A DNA stretch of 64,000 nucleotides from assembly GCA_902729315.2 (NCBI GenBank), contig LR746265.1, forward strand, positions 9,295,392 to 9,359,391, given 5' to 3'. The DNA comes from Spirodela intermedia. Taxonomy: Eukaryota > Streptophyta > Magnoliopsida > Alismatales > Araceae. Both the position numbers and the translations under genes were made by a program. Shown here piece by piece: positions 22,920 to 36,600 of this stretch; position 1 is the stretch's first letter, and every line of letters begins with the position of its first letter. The notes below the pieces were generated by a model. The model was not told the origin of the DNA. It saw only the letters and a list, made by a program, of their open reading frames with translations, and did not search any database.

Positions 22920-25646
22920 GTTTTTACGAATAGTTGGCCATACCTTTTGGCTTATCCAATGCTCCTAGTACATTTACGAGAGTGATGAATCAGGTTTTGA
23001 ATCTTTTATTAGTAAATTTGTTGTTATTTATTTTGATGACATTCTTATTTACAATACTACAAAAGAAGAATAAATTAAACATCTCATATCAATGCTTAAA
23101 GTGTTGCAACATAATGAATTATGTATTAATTTGAAGAAATGTGACTTGATGACTACTAATTTGTTATTCTCGAGATAGATTGTAAGTGAAGATGGCATCA
23201 AAGTAAATGACGAAAATATTAAAGCTATTAAAGATTGGCCAACACTGACTACAATTCATCAGGTTTGATACTTTCATAGTTTGACATCATTTTATAAAAG
23301 ATTTATCTAAAATTTTAGCTCAATAATGGCTCTAGTTACTGAATGCATGAAAAAGGTAATCTTAAATGAACTAATGAAACTAATAATAGTTTTACTATAA
23401 CAAAAGAAAAATTATGTTCTGCTCTTATTTTAGCTCTACCAAATTTTGATAAACTATTTGAAGTAGAATGTGATGTAGTTAGCATCAAAGGTGTACTATG
23501 ACAAGAAGGTTGGCCAAAACTCTTTTTCAACAAAAAATTCTCTAACGTAAGAAAAAATAGACAACATTTGAACTAGAATTTTATATTATGGTCCATGCTT
23601 TACAAACATAAGAACACTACTTGATTCAACAAGAGTTTATTTTATATACTTCTCATGAGGCTCTTAAATTAGACAATAGTCAGGCTTCTATTAATATAAT
23701 ATATGCTAGATTGATCTCTTTCATTCAACATTCTACTTTTGTTATTAAAAACAAGTCATGAAAATTAAATTGAGTTGTAGACGCTCTTAATAGAAAAATA
23801 GCATGTTTGGTGAACCTGCATGTTGAGATCGCATGATTTGACTATCTAAAGAACTATACCTAGAAGATGGTGATTTTTCTCAACAATATATGACATGTAT
23901 GCTTGAAATATCAATTAAAAGTTTTCACCTACATGATGGTTTATTATTTTGAGGAACACAACTATCTATTCCTCACAACTCTCTAAGAGAGAAACTAGTA
24001 TATGAATTTAGGCTTAGTTGGACACCTTGATCAAGACAAGACCTTACAATCAATTAAAGAATAGTATTATTGATTCAAACTAAAGAAAGATGTAGAAAAT
24101 TTTATTTGTAAATATTAGGTTTGTCAAATCTATGAGAGACAAAGTCAAAATACTGAATTATACACTCCATTATTGATTCCACAACATCCATGAGCTAATA
24201 TTTTATGGACTTTATATTAAGTCTATTGTGAACATAGAGAAGGGTTACAATTTCCACATTGGGAAATGGGGCAAGTCCAAGTTCTATCACTTCTAGAGCC
24301 TACACTTTGACAATTGAACCTAGGTCGGTCAAGTTGGAAACTGTGTCCAGTCAATGTTGAGGAGAAAGATTCATTTCAGTGTAAACATAATCAAGGAGAG
24401 GGACACTCTAAATCTCCATTGGAAAAGGATCCTAACGGACTACAAGCCCTAGCTTTTAAGTTGAAGAAAGAAGTTCCCCTGGAACAGAAAGATATTGCAC
24501 TTCGAAATTGTTATTAGAAGCATTGCAAGCACACTTCCTTTCTAGGCAAACCAAACCCAAAAAGCAACTCCCCCCCCGGCTAGCCTTGCAAGAGCGGGTG
24601 TGCAGGAGAATAGAACTTAGCACACTTAAATCAAACAAAGGTATGGCATTACCTAAAGTATATGACACTACTCCTAAAAGAGTTTCCATGACATAACCAA
24701 TAGTGAACTTAATATAGTCAGCCCCTATACAATAAGCATATTTCAATAAGAATCTCATAACAATCAATGAAATAATTTCACAGTCAACAACTTGAGTTAT
24801 TAACCTCACAGTCAATAACTCCGTTGTTGTGATCGTTAATAGATTTTCAAAAATAATGCATTTCATTACATGTAAAAAGACAAATGATACAAGTCAGGTA
24901 ATAAATCACTTCTTCAAAAAAATTGTTAATCTATATGAAATTTATGAGTTAATTATATTTGATAGAGATTCTAAGTTTATATCTCACTTCTGACAAACTA
25001 TTTGGAAAATATTTGATAATTTTTTGAAATTCAATAATACTAGTCATCTAGAAATTGATAGCCAAACTAAAGTTATAAACAGAACTCTTGGCAATTTGAT
25101 TCATTGAATTTTATGTGAAAAGCCAAAAGAGTAGGATTATGATTTAGCTTAAGTAGAGTTTACTTATAATTTAATGGTTAATTATTTGACTAACTAATCT
25201 CTATTTTCAATAGTATATTATTTTCCTCTAATAATTTTATTAGATCTATTACAAGTACCGAGGTCAGTTGGAACTAGTACAATTATAAACAGTATGATAG
25301 ATCATATCAAAATACTTCATGAATGTGTGATACACAATTTCACAATAAATTATAAGAAATATAAGACATCAGTAGATAAAAAAAGAAGGAAAAAGATATT
25401 TGAAGTTAGAGACAAAGTTATGGTGTACCTTCATAAAGAACGATTCCCAACAAGTAACTATAACGAGTTGAAGCCAAAGAAATATAAACCATATCAAGTT
25501 CTATAGAAAATCAATGACAGAATATACCTTATTGAGCTCCCACTTAATATAACTATTTCACCCACATTCAATATTAGTGACATATATGAGTATTATGATG
25601 ATTCAAATGAAGACTCGAGGATGAGTTATCTTGAAGAAGGAGAGAC
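22920..25646 (+). pseudogene. Broken Ty3/gypsy pol
   Basis: Fragments of one polyprotein lie in order. Reverse transcriptase shows PFGLSNAPSTF near 22,945 and a decayed active-site region after it. RNase H follows from about 23,400. Integrase follows, with its C-terminal part open at 25,294-25,506 and ending near 25,670. Stops and frameshifts interrupt every domain. Gag, protease and the 5' LTR are missing, so the element is 5'-truncated. The purine-rich GAAGAAGGAGAGA just before 25,647 fits a polypurine tract. Confidence 0.85.
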
Positions 25647-26332
25647 TGATGTAGTCAAAGACATAAGTTGAGCTCTCAACATCTAATTTAGGTCCAATTA
25701 TCTTTAATTTATGCCATAAAGTGAAGAGTGCTGAGAAGGGGGCCCACATATGTGACTAGTGGATTGTAGGTTCAAAAAATAATATTTTATTTCTTACTTT
25801 ATATTCTTTCACTTCTAGAAGTCACTTTATGTCCCTTTTCTTCTAGAAGAGATTTTAGTATGATTAGTTTGTATCTAATATCTATTTAAGATCTTTAACT
25901 ATCAAAGTACGTACCCAAGATTTGTTTAGCATCTCTATTTATGAGAGTTTATTTAAGGTAATTTCAGAGTTTGTAAGACTATTTCCAAAAGATCTATCTA
26001 AGATCTCAATCTATTAGAGTTTATTTTGGGTCATTTTAAAGCTAGTCACACTCTATTTAGGATCTTTCTTTTGGAAGCACCCCACCTTCTTTCTAAGCCT
26101 ATATAAAGGTCATCATTGTAACTTGAGGTCCTCACTTTTTAGTTGAATCAGTTTTCTCCAGTATAAAAATCTTTTTCTTTTGTTTGTGAATTCAGACACC
26201 TCTTTGTGGATTCAAAGGTTGAAGACTCCGAATTTATGGATTTAGAGGTTGGTTTCTTCCCTAAGATTGAGGCTTTATAGATTCAAGCCCTATATGTTAT
26301 TTATCTTCTGCATTATTGCTGTGTCACAATCA
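25647..26332 (+). mobile_element. 3' LTR of the gypsy element
   Basis: Starts TGATGTAGTC directly after the polypurine tract and ends at a CA (GTCACAATCA) where TDC-like sequence begins. A TATA box (TATATAAAGG near 26,100) lies in the second half, as expected. About 686 bp. The right end is inferred from the start of the TDC fragment. Confidence 0.65.
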
Positions 26333-26550
26333 TTGGTCAAACGAGTGATGTTGATGCCGTTGTTGTTGTTCAGTTCCTCTAGCGGCCTCCAATTCGTTGC
26401 GTTCGCCTCCACCTCACCGTCCAAACCAACGCAACGTGGCCGCATGCAGAAACAGACGAGAGGGAATCGCAGGACCATCACCTTGAGGTCCCAGGCCATA
26501 AAGACATTGCTCAGGCAGTGTGACTACTGGTTCGCTGAACAGGTGTATCA
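26333..26550 (-). pseudogene. Decayed fifth TDC fragment (exon 2 piece)
   Basis: The minus strand matches TDC exon 2 from about RSDVRMARGFEEM to NNSGGIYATH. It is open as a short frame at 26,290-26,499 with LVCFCMRPR against LVCFRMRPR and EANATN against EADAAN. A block equal to VAADTRFEVVVP is missing. CG sites have mostly become TG or CA, as expected for long-silent methylated DNA. The gypsy LTR abuts it, so the element probably landed in this old gene copy. Confidence 0.8.
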
Positions 26551-26552
26551 CA

Positions 26553-26815
26553 ATCAAAAAGTATTGTAGATTTTGATATTGTCTGAACAATCTCAACATT
26601 GAAAACACTTTTTACGGCTATGACTCAATATGGCAGTCCAACTAATGGTCCTATCAAATCTCCCATTTTTTTCTTTAACCTATTAAAGAAGTTTCATTGA
26701 AGATCCCCAGATATATAGGGGAACATCTTTAAGTAAAATTATGTTAAAGCATGCGATGGGGATGCGACTGAAGATCCTAGTTGGATTTATGGATCACCCC
26801 AAAATCAGACATGGA
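26553..26815 (+). repeat. Decayed relative of spacer DNA
   Basis: Matches 9,946-10,140 and, at its end (GGATTTATGGATCA), 42,182-42,215. It lies next to the TDC fragment in an order not seen in the intact units, so it is a rearranged old module. Confidence 0.7.
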
Positions 26816-27816
26816 AATATTACCACATATACCCCGAAGGTTCTTTAAAATCGGGACTCGGCCTATAAAGCCATTCAAACCTAAATCTTCTTAAGCTCTC
26901 TACTTCTTGAATGACTACGCTTTCTTGCCGTGGGACTCCGCCAACGCCACTCGTTTTAGTGAACGTTCTGTCAAGGCGGAGGTACAACACGACAGGTTAG
27001 ATGGATCTTTTCGCTGTGAAGACTGAACGGTTCTCTTCAGGCTTATCCAGAAAAATCTGGCCAGGTCATCACGTGGAACCGTCGCGTAGACTTAGGATAA
27101 TTTACAATGAATGGGGTTGGTGGAGCCTCCTGGCAAGAAAGCACCCGCACAGTCGTTCAAGAAATCGAGAGATTTCGAAGATTCGGGTTTGAATAGGCTG
27201 AGTCAGGGTGTTCAAGAATATTCGTTATATATGTTGCAATATTTCCGTCTAATTATGACTTGATCCAAAAATCGAACTAGGATTTGTAGCCATATCTTGT
27301 TAGAAAGTGATGCAAACCTCATTCTTAGTTTAAGTTAAGCTCAATAGTCTTATGTAATTTTTCGTGTGCATATATAACGGAATGTAGTGCATAAATCGGC
27401 GTACTACACCCTCCCCCTCCATTACACCGGCATTTGAACTAGTAAACGGCCGAATAACCAAGTACCTCGTCAACAACCCACTATTTGCATCGATCCCAAG
27501 TCCCAACAGAAAGTAAATGCTGGGTGACGAAATTGACGCAATAGATTATAACGAAAATAATGTACATCTTGTTGACAGTGTCGCCCCATTTTATATACCG
27601 ATAGAGCGCGTGCATAATGCGCCACTGGTCTTTAGTTTTATCCTACGGCGTATTTGTTTCAAATGTTATCTGCTATCAAGAAACAGAAAGGAAAGCAAAA
27701 ACTCTAAAGCCACAAGGAAAGAAAGAGTGTGGCAAGGCGTGATGTGCTTTTACCGACAAGGAAAATGTTTCAGAAGTTTTCTTTTAATTCGATGGATAAA
27801 ACTCAAAGACGAGAAG
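26816..27816. other. Unique DNA upstream of TDC copy 3
   Basis: No gene was recognised, and I found no match to the upstream regions of the other TDC copies. Any distal regulation of copy 3 would come from here. Confidence 0.5.
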
Positions 27817-28214
27817 GCCAATCAGCACGCCAGAGGGCCAGGTGAAGCCGGCGCTTCCGGTCACCAACCACCCGGTCTTCATGTGACGCCGCCATAGGAA
27901 GCTGCCTGGCGCAAATAGATCTATTGATAAGGAAAAAAATAAGCCGTCGACACCTACCATCCTACCATGCAGACGAGTCTTGGCGGCTGCTAACAACCAA
28001 GAAAGAGTCCGGCACCTCCTGTGTTCCGAGTCAAACCTTGCTGTTTCGTCGATACTGAGTCTTCTACACGATTCTCCCTATTTAGGGCAGCCTTCGTCCA
28101 GCGCTGAAGTCACAACCCCAGCGTTCCATCCCTGGTCGCTCTATACCTCTCTGTCTCTCCCACACCATTTCCCAGACAGTTGTCCAGGGGCTCTCCCTCC
28201 CGTGAGGAGTAGAG
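27817..28214 (+). promoter_or_regulatory. TDC copy 3 proximal promoter
   Basis: The same 398 bp as for the other copies, with CTATTTAG at 28,078-28,085. One G>A change turns AGGTCTATT into AGATCTATT near 27,919. Everything upstream is different DNA. Confidence 0.5.
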
Positions 28215-29870
28215 ATGGGAAGCCTCGATGCTAACTGCATCGCGTCTCCCAGAGGGTTCAGCCCTCTGGATATCGACGATTTCCGGCAGCAGGCCCATCA
28301 GACCGTCGAATTCATCTGCGAGTACTACAAGGGCATCGAGAGCCACCCCGTCGTCCCCCAGGTGGAGCCCGGGTATCTCCGCCGTCTCCTCCCCGAGACC
28401 CCCTCCGCCCAGCCCATGCCGTTCGCCAAAGTGCTGAGCGAGGTCCAGGCCACCGTCCTCCCCGGCATGACCCACTGGACCAACCCCAACTTCTTCGCCT
28501 ACTTCCCCGCCACGCTGTCGTCCGCCGCCCTGTGCGGCGACCTGCTGGCCTCCGCCCTCAACCCCGTGGCCTTCAACTGGCTCTCCTCGCCCGCCGTCAC
28601 CGAGCTGGAGAGCCTCACGTTGGACTGGCTGGCCCAGCTGATCCGACTCCCCAAGGGCTTCCTCTTCTCCGCCGGCGGCGGCGGGGTGCTCCAGGCCACC
28701 ACCAGCGAGGCCGTGCTGTGCACCCTGGTGGCGGCCCGGAAGATGGTGCTGGAGCGCGCCGGCCACGACGGCGCCGACAAGCTCGTGGTCTACGCCTCCG
28801 ACCAGACCCACTCCACCTTCGCCAAGGCCTGCAAGATCGCCGGCATCGCACCCGCCAACATCCGGATCATTCCCACGGCCCGGGAAGACTTGTTCTCGCT
28901 TCGACCCGACTCGCTGCGGGCCGCCATGGAGGCTGACGCGGCGGCCGGCCTGCTCCCCGCCTACGTGTGCGCCACGGTCGGCACCACCTCCTCCACCGCC
29001 GTCGACCCGGTGGCGCAGCTGGCCGAGGTGGCCGGCCGCTTCGGCGCCTGGGTGCACGTCGACGCGGCGTACGCGGGCAGCGCCTGCGTCTGCCCCGAGT
29101 TCCGCCACCATCTGGACGGGGTCGACCGGGTCGACTCCATCAGCATGAGCCCCCACAAGTGGCTGCTCACGGGGCTCGACTGCTGCTGCCTCTGGGTGCG
29201 GGACCGCGCCCGGCTCACCACCTCGCTCTCCACGGATCCCGAGTACCTCAAGAACCGCGCCACCGAGTCCGGGCTCGTCGTCGACTACAAGGACTGGCAG
29301 GTACGGCCCTCTTCCTTCCCTCACCGCTCTCCAACAGCGAAAAACTCCGTGTTCTGCGGGAATTCCCATCGATTCCCGATTCAAATCTCCGTATCTCCCC
29401 TTCCAACGCAGCTCACATCTAAAGTCTGACCTCTTTTCTTCTGCCAACAGATCGGCACCGGCCGGCGGTTCAGAGCACTGAAGCTGTTCATGGTGATGAG
29501 GTGCTACGGCACCGCGAACCTGCAGTCGCACATCCGGAGCGACGTCCGGATGGCCCGGGGCTTCGAGGAGATGGTCGCCGCCGACACCCGGTTCGAGGTC
29601 GTCGTCCCGCGGCGGTTCGCTCTCGTCTGCTTCCGCATGCGGCCGCGCCGCGCCGGTGCGGACGGCGAGGCGGAGGCGGACGCAGCGAACCGAAGGCTGC
29701 TGGAGGAGGTGAACAACAGCGGCGGGATCTACGCCACTCATACGGTCATCGGCGGGATCTACGTCATCCGCTTCGCGGTGGGCACCACGCTGACCGAGGA
29801 GCGGCACGTCAAGGCGGCCTGGGAGCTCTTCCGGGCAAAAGCCGACGCCGCCTGGGAAGCAGCCCGGTGA
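28215..29870 (+). CDS. TDC: Tryptophan decarboxylase, copy 3 (exons 28215-29300 and 29451-29870)
   Basis: Encodes the same 501 residues as the other copies. The only coding change seen is a silent GAC to GAT at codon 5 (28,229). The intron is 150 bp. It converges with copy 4. Its upstream DNA differs from all other copies beyond 398 bp, so expression could differ although the enzyme does not. Confidence 0.93.
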
Positions 29871-30158
29871 TCACGCGTGGTTACGGCCGAGTTTTTATCC
29901 ACGGTTCGACCTTGCAAAACCCTGGATGGGACCGTCGCCAAAGGCTTGCAATGAGTCGACCTCAAGGATCGATAAAAATCCATGTGGACGCTGCCTGAGG
30001 AGAGATTTCCGCTGTCGTACTACTGTGCGATGTGGGCAGACGTACACACATTTTTTTAGATTCAACGGGTGTAAAGGCGTATGAGCATATGGTTTTGACC
30101 ATAATTACCGGATAATCTTCAATTCAATACTGTTTTTCCCCTTGCATGTACCGGATAG

Positions 30159-30201
<43 letters not shown>

Positions 30202-30600
30202 CGGGAAAAACGGACTTGCAGGTGATTCTTACTTGTGCACCCAAATCAGAAAACTGATTCCTCTGAAAGGGGAGGATCACGAGAAAAGCCATTTCCTGAA
30301 CGGAAACGCTACAATGGTGTGTTAACAAAATGGACGATTTGCACTTTACAAATGCTCTTCGGATCAGTCGGCGTAATCGGGTGACCTCGATGCAAATGGG
30401 GTGGCTGGAGTCAGGGTAATTCCCGTAGAAAGTTTGAAGCTTCGGTGCTGGAGAATTGCTGTTCTGGATCATTTCTTTCATCATGTTCTTCGTGCAGTTG
30501 TCCCATCTGGAGGACAAGTCTATTTAACGTCGTTGAGGAGGCCTGAAGGTGGGGGCTCGCCTGCGTGTTGGGCGGGCGATGAGCGCCAACTTCGTCGTTG

Positions 30601-33600
30601 GCTGGGGCCCTTTTTCTTCTCAGTCAAAGACGTACAATTTGTTAGAGCAAGACGTCTTATATAGACTTTAGCGGAAGCGATACTCACGACGCGAAAGTAA
30701 GGTAGACGAAAGAACAACTCACAATGAGAGTATCGACACAGATTTTACGTGGTTCGGAGGTTGGCCTCCTACGTCCACGAGCGACGACGAAAGCTCCACT
30801 AGATGCAAAAAGTAGTACAAGAAAATCACTCCTTAAGAACTCAAAGAACAAATTCTTGATCTTGACCCTTCCAAGATCCCAAAGAACGGATCCTTGATCT
30901 TGGCTCTCTGATGCACTCACCAACCTAAGAGATCTTCCTTGGAAGCTCTCTTCCAAACACTCTCTCTGTATGGTGGAACAGAGGTAGAAGGGGGTTGCTC
31001 TGTGTTGCTCCGAATGAGGAGAAGGCAGACATGCCTTCATGTTTGTCCTTGCCCACCGGGATATCACGCTTTGACATACTCATTGTGTGTGCTTAGTGTG
31101 GAGCTTAATGTATTTCTATTTCCGTTTGTGCTTTCATGAACATGAATCTTGTAGAGAAACGAATTTACCGTCTGATTAAGATCGACTCTTAAAGTTTTCT
31201 GTCGAGTTTTGTGTTTTTTCGCATGAATGCTCTCCATATTGGAGATTTCTCAACAAGACACCACAGGCCTATTCTACCTGCGATAAGTTGAAGTTGAAAG
31301 GAAAGGTTTTACTAGCAGCACCGGCGGTCCCATGACTTTTTCCTTCTTGTTGAGATGGCCGCCGAGAATCGCCATGCTGTTTGGTCTGTGAATCCAGGCA
31401 GTCGCTTGTGCCGTGTAGCTTCCCCTGGCCCCCGTTGCGTCGTATCCGACCACCTGGCATTGAACGTCACCTTCCGCCACAAAAAGGTGGTGCCTCTTTT
31501 GGTATAACAAAATGGGGGCGACGCAGTCAACAATATGTACCTCATTTTAATAATATCGTCACACGTACTTATCTGGAATGGAGATCGAAAAACGTCGTGG
31601 GTTATTGACAGACATTGACGACTCCGTGGTTGTTTCCTGGATCAATGGTCGTCTGTAGCCCTCGGAACGGCTCTCTAAAGAGAAGAGGGAGAGGGAGGGA
31701 GAGAGATGGGCCTTCTATATCGTTGCTTATGCTGCATTCCCTTCGTTTACTTATGATTCACCAGCAAATATCTTAACGCAATATAATTTTTTCGGGTTCA
31801 AATAGTTGATACTATTATTCGGTTGGTTAGTAATGTGTTTAACTCAGAGTTTAGTTAAACATGAGTACATGTTTGTTTCCATCATTCTCTGCCAATAGGA
31901 GGGGGACTACTTCCAACGCCGAGAACAGGTCGAATAGGCTCCCGTGAGTTTCCACGGTACTCTACGACGAACAAGCGTATCCGAGGCACAATGTAATGTA
32001 GATTTTGACTCTGGGTGGACACTCGATCTGAATTGCATGTTCGTGCGGCCATGCTTCAAAACAACAGTCCTATTAATCTTCCCGTCAAATCTCCCATGCT
32101 TCTTCCCGCAACCATTAAAGAAGTTTCAATGATTTAAGATCCTCAAATATTCGGCGGGGAAATGATGTGAGGAATACGATGTTCCACGTCCCAACAATCT
32201 TAGGTATGGTTTTGTTAACGCAGAACTGGGAATTTGCGCACACACATCCTCGACGGAGTTATTGACAAGCCGACAATGAGACATCGAACCCAATTTAATT
32301 ACCAAGGAATCTTGAGCGTGTCCAGCCGGCCGATTGGGTCAATTAGATCTCAGTCTTCTTGTTTTCTCGCCTCTTTGGAAGAGTGCAAAGAAGATTGCGT
32401 CAACCCCTTTCACTGTAGTGGATCTCAAGTCAAGATAGCGCCTCCGCTTGATTTGGCAGGACGTGGACATGGAGAACGGTCGAAGTCTTGGGAACCAGAG
32501 GATCCACTGCCTCTTTTGTCAAGCTAGCGTGCGGATAATTGTAATGGGAGGCATATACGACAGTCAGCCTGCGTGTTGGTCAATGGAGTTTCACCGTCAG
32601 TACACTTCAGACAGACAGATCGACCTGCAACTTTGTTAAAAAGGAGCGCACAGGTACGTGTGGGTGTATAGATATCGAATATATGTAATGAAAGAGAAAG
32701 GCGGACTTCGTGCTTCGGACCTCGTGCGCGGGAACGGCGACCAGAGACGAAGGCATAGTTGGGAAGTCGTTTTCTACTCAAATAGTTTTTCACATTCCGA
32801 GAAGCGCGAGCCACTGTGATAAGCAGGCGATCACCCACCAGCCGCGGCTGGAAGACCTCGTGGGGGCGGTACTTTCGTCCGGTTGCGCAGGTTATTTGCT
32901 TTTATATTCACAGACCGTTTAGAAAAGGAATCGGACGTTCCGTAACTTATAGAAAGAATCTGAGACAGACTCTAACGTGAAGGTTCCCCGGAAGGAGCAC
33001 GCCTAATAATGAAGACGGTAGCCGTTCACTGGCATCCGGCCTCCGGAATGGGAGGTCAACAAAGGATTATTTTGCGCTATCCGTAAACTTGAGGGATCCC
33101 ATGTCCGATTCTTCCAGCGATGACGTCAACGAATTGTTTTTCTTTCGAGAGGTGCAAATATCTGCTGGCAGAGGGAGGGAGGGAGAGAGAGAGAGAGTTG
33201 GGTTGTTAGATAGATAGAGAGAGAAGTACAGGCAGAGGCATCCTGCAAATGGTGCATTGTAATATCATTATTTATTTTCCTTGTGAACGGAGCCGGACCG
33301 CGACTTCGAGCCCCGCAGTGTCGAGAGAATCAAATCGTTGACCGTAATTCCGGAAAAGGGGACAAACGTTCTTGCAATCCTGACGGAACCATGGATGTCT
33401 AAGCTACCACCGAGTCTCCAATTCTTTCACTTTTCAACTACAATTAGTTACAAACGAAGTTTACAACGTCTACATCACGTCGTCAATCTTTCTTTTATCA
33501 GCCTTCCCAAGCGAATCTCACCTACACTGTTTGGCCCTCTGACCTGACCCGCCGTTGTCAATGTTTGATTAGATCGTGCGACAAGTCGGAAGTATTTTCA

Positions 33601-36600
33601 ATGTATCAAGAAAGATCGGGACCAATGATTTTCCGTAGTTGCTCGTGCTTTGGAGGTCTGGTCTAGAGGCAAGCAATTCCATTCACCAAGACATACAGCC
33701 GCATGGCACCTCACAGCCCCCTTCTAACCCGGTTCCTTCACACCATTTCCGTCCCTGCACTCCCCTGTCTATCCACTCGCCAACTAGTGCACCCGTTTAT
33801 CAACCATCCATAACCGCTTTGACCAGCGATATGCTGGATTTTTTCTTTTAATTTTATTGTTACTGTTGGCAAGTGCCAATGTGAAAAGCTTATATACACG
33901 TGGAAGATTACAAGTATATTCAAGCCTTGTCCCGAAGTGTTGATCTACGTTATTTAATGTCTGGTGGCGGAGGATTATTGAAGAATCAAAACCGTAAATG
34001 GAGTGGGTGAATTAGAGCAACTGTCGGGGTAGTGCGGCCCTTCACAAAGGCGAGAAGGGGGGTTTGTCGCCACTTAGACCCATTTCCACATAGGATGAAG
34101 TAAATGGCTCCACCACTCAACGATACAAAACCGAGATAGCGAGAGATCGGATATTCTCAAAGAGAAGGGATTGCCTCGAATCACAAGGGCAGTCTCATAT
34201 CAGAACTTAAGACACTCGAGACGCATTTTAGGTCATTAAAGGCGACTGTTCTTCTAATATCGGGTTCTTAAAAGAGGTCTCCAATCTACTGGCCACCGTG
34301 GACTGAAGTGGTCAGAGTCGGTGTACTGGATTATATGACAAGGTCGTCGTTCGCGCGTGGGAGTGTGGACATTACTGGATGGGACAGTGTGTGTTTGGCT
34401 TGTGAACCTACCGAGGACCGTTTATGAATAATTTTCTCTGAATCGTTCGGCGTAAGAAGACCCGAGTTGGGGCCGTCGAGAAATGCATGTCGACACTGGC
34501 TGAAGAGAGATTTGCGCTGTCCTACTACCGTGCGATGTGGGCGAACATAGACAGTTTTTTTAGACTGAACGAATGTGAAGGCGTGTAAGCATATGGTTTA
34601 CATCGTCATTATGTTCATAATTGATTCAATTTTACAGGTATTCCCACCGATCTCTGTCGCTCTCTATCTCTCTCTCTCTCTCTGTTTCTGTCTTATGTCT
34701 GTATTCAGACCATGTTCTGCTGTGTTTTTGTGTGGCACACACTTTCTTTCTAGTCTCTCTCTTTCGCAACCTGGCGCGCATGTATCCTATTTCTCGGGCA
34801 CGCACGGGTTCTGGTCAACCTATTCCCGGAGTAGCTTTGTCTCTCTCTAAAAATTCAAGACCTTTCCGCGACCGGTTACTTTCCGAGATCGCGAGGAAAT
34901 CGGAAGGAAGCAACGCCCATAGTTTAAAACTGATACGCCCCCATGTGTTCGCGCCGCCGGGGATCTTCCGCCCTGGCGGCGGGAACGACGCGTCCTATAA
35001 ATAGAGACTTGACAGTTTTTTTTTTCATGTGAACTTGCCGACCACAATGACGGCGGCTATGTGACGAGGCTGGGGTCTACACAGCTCCGTGGCGGAAAGG
35101 ACTCGCGAGGGTTGTGGAGCGGGATCACGGTCAGGGGAAAATGGGGCCAGCTGGGAAGAGATCGAAGAGAGTAGGATGGGATGATGGGGACAAAGGGTCA
35201 AAGGGAAAAGAAAAACGAAGCATCCTTCGTAGACCTCTTCAAATGCCCTTATTATACTTACGATCTGGATTTTGTAACCCAATCAATGATACTAGGGTCG
35301 GCCTGTATATATTGCACGTGCCCTGACTGATTAACAATATTGAATGCATGTTTGAAGAGTCGTACGACTTATTTACTAAATTATGTCATCTCTACGGTCT
35401 TATCACTTGAAATATGCGGTCTTAATGGTGAATAATGCGCAACGATGGCGCGCCGTTTTGGCATAGATGACTTCAAATACAGTTTTTGCTGAAATACTAA
35501 CCCTCGTGCGTGTCTTTGTAGTAGTTCTCAACGGTAAACCATTTGATCAAACGTATGTGAACACAATATTTTATTCTTATGCTGGGAATCATTGGACTAG
35601 ATGTATGCATTTGACCGAGAACAAACTCGGCCCTAGAGAACGGCGAAGCTGACGTTCGCCGTCCCCTTAAGACCCAGACGTGTCCTCACCGTCAGGCGTG
35701 GCCTGTCATGTTCGATAAACATCGCCGCCAGCTAGCACAAGAAGAGAAAGAAGATGGTGAGAGGGATAATCCAACACTGCGATTCCCCCACACCGAACCT
35801 TTCAACTTTGTACGGCAACTACCCCCACTCCTCGCTCACCCGACTTCACCGACTGAGTCGCTGATGTATTTGTGAAATTCCAACTCGCCGTTCTGCTAAG
35901 ATAACCTCACCAGCGGACTTTTGCCTACAGAAAATGGTTTTCCTGATGAGGCTCTCATTGCTGGTGTGCCTGATTGCGCAAACAAATCGGGACACTGTCG
36001 ATAATGGTTTGGAGGTATCATTCTAAGAGCCTTTTGAGATGAATCACTTTTCTCGTTTGGGTGCACAAAGTAGAAAGTACCTATAACTCTCTCCCACTCA
36101 ACACACACACACGCGCACACACACACACACATACGCATACACGCACACACGCGCGGACACACATACATACACACACACGCACACACACGCACACACACAC
36201 ACGCACACACACACGCACACGCACGCACACACACACACAGACACACACACAGACACACACGCACACATGCACACACACTGTCCGTCTTCGTGCATGCATT
36301 TCGTGAAAGCGTACGATTTAATTTAGATTCCATAGTTCTCCAGGGATGGAAAGAATGTGTCTTGTACTTTCTTAAGCTCATGGGGGGAGTTTGGGATGAG
36401 CTATCCTTACTAGGGCAAGGGGGTAACAAGCTTCTTGTTCCCTTCATGCGAAGTATCCTTCCTCTACAGTTATTGTCATGCAGGGTTCTGCACTTCTGTA
36501 ACTCTCTCTCGTTCCGTATCTCCGATGTTTACTGTTGGCTGGTGAAGTCCTTTAGCTCATCTTATGTGCAGATCGGTCGAATTGTCAACCCCTCCTCATC

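Larger units (their letters stand above)
16973..25541 (-). repeat. Right arm of large TDC inverted repeat (palindrome 1)
   Basis: Mirror image of 1-8,568, carrying TDC copy 2 on the minus strand, the same solo LTR and the gypsy pol on the plus strand. The inner end is sharp: after the shared CGTCGTTG the left arm continues with GCTGGGG and this arm, read outward, with a GA tract. The outer end is set by the window start, not by a seen breakpoint. Confidence 0.95.
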
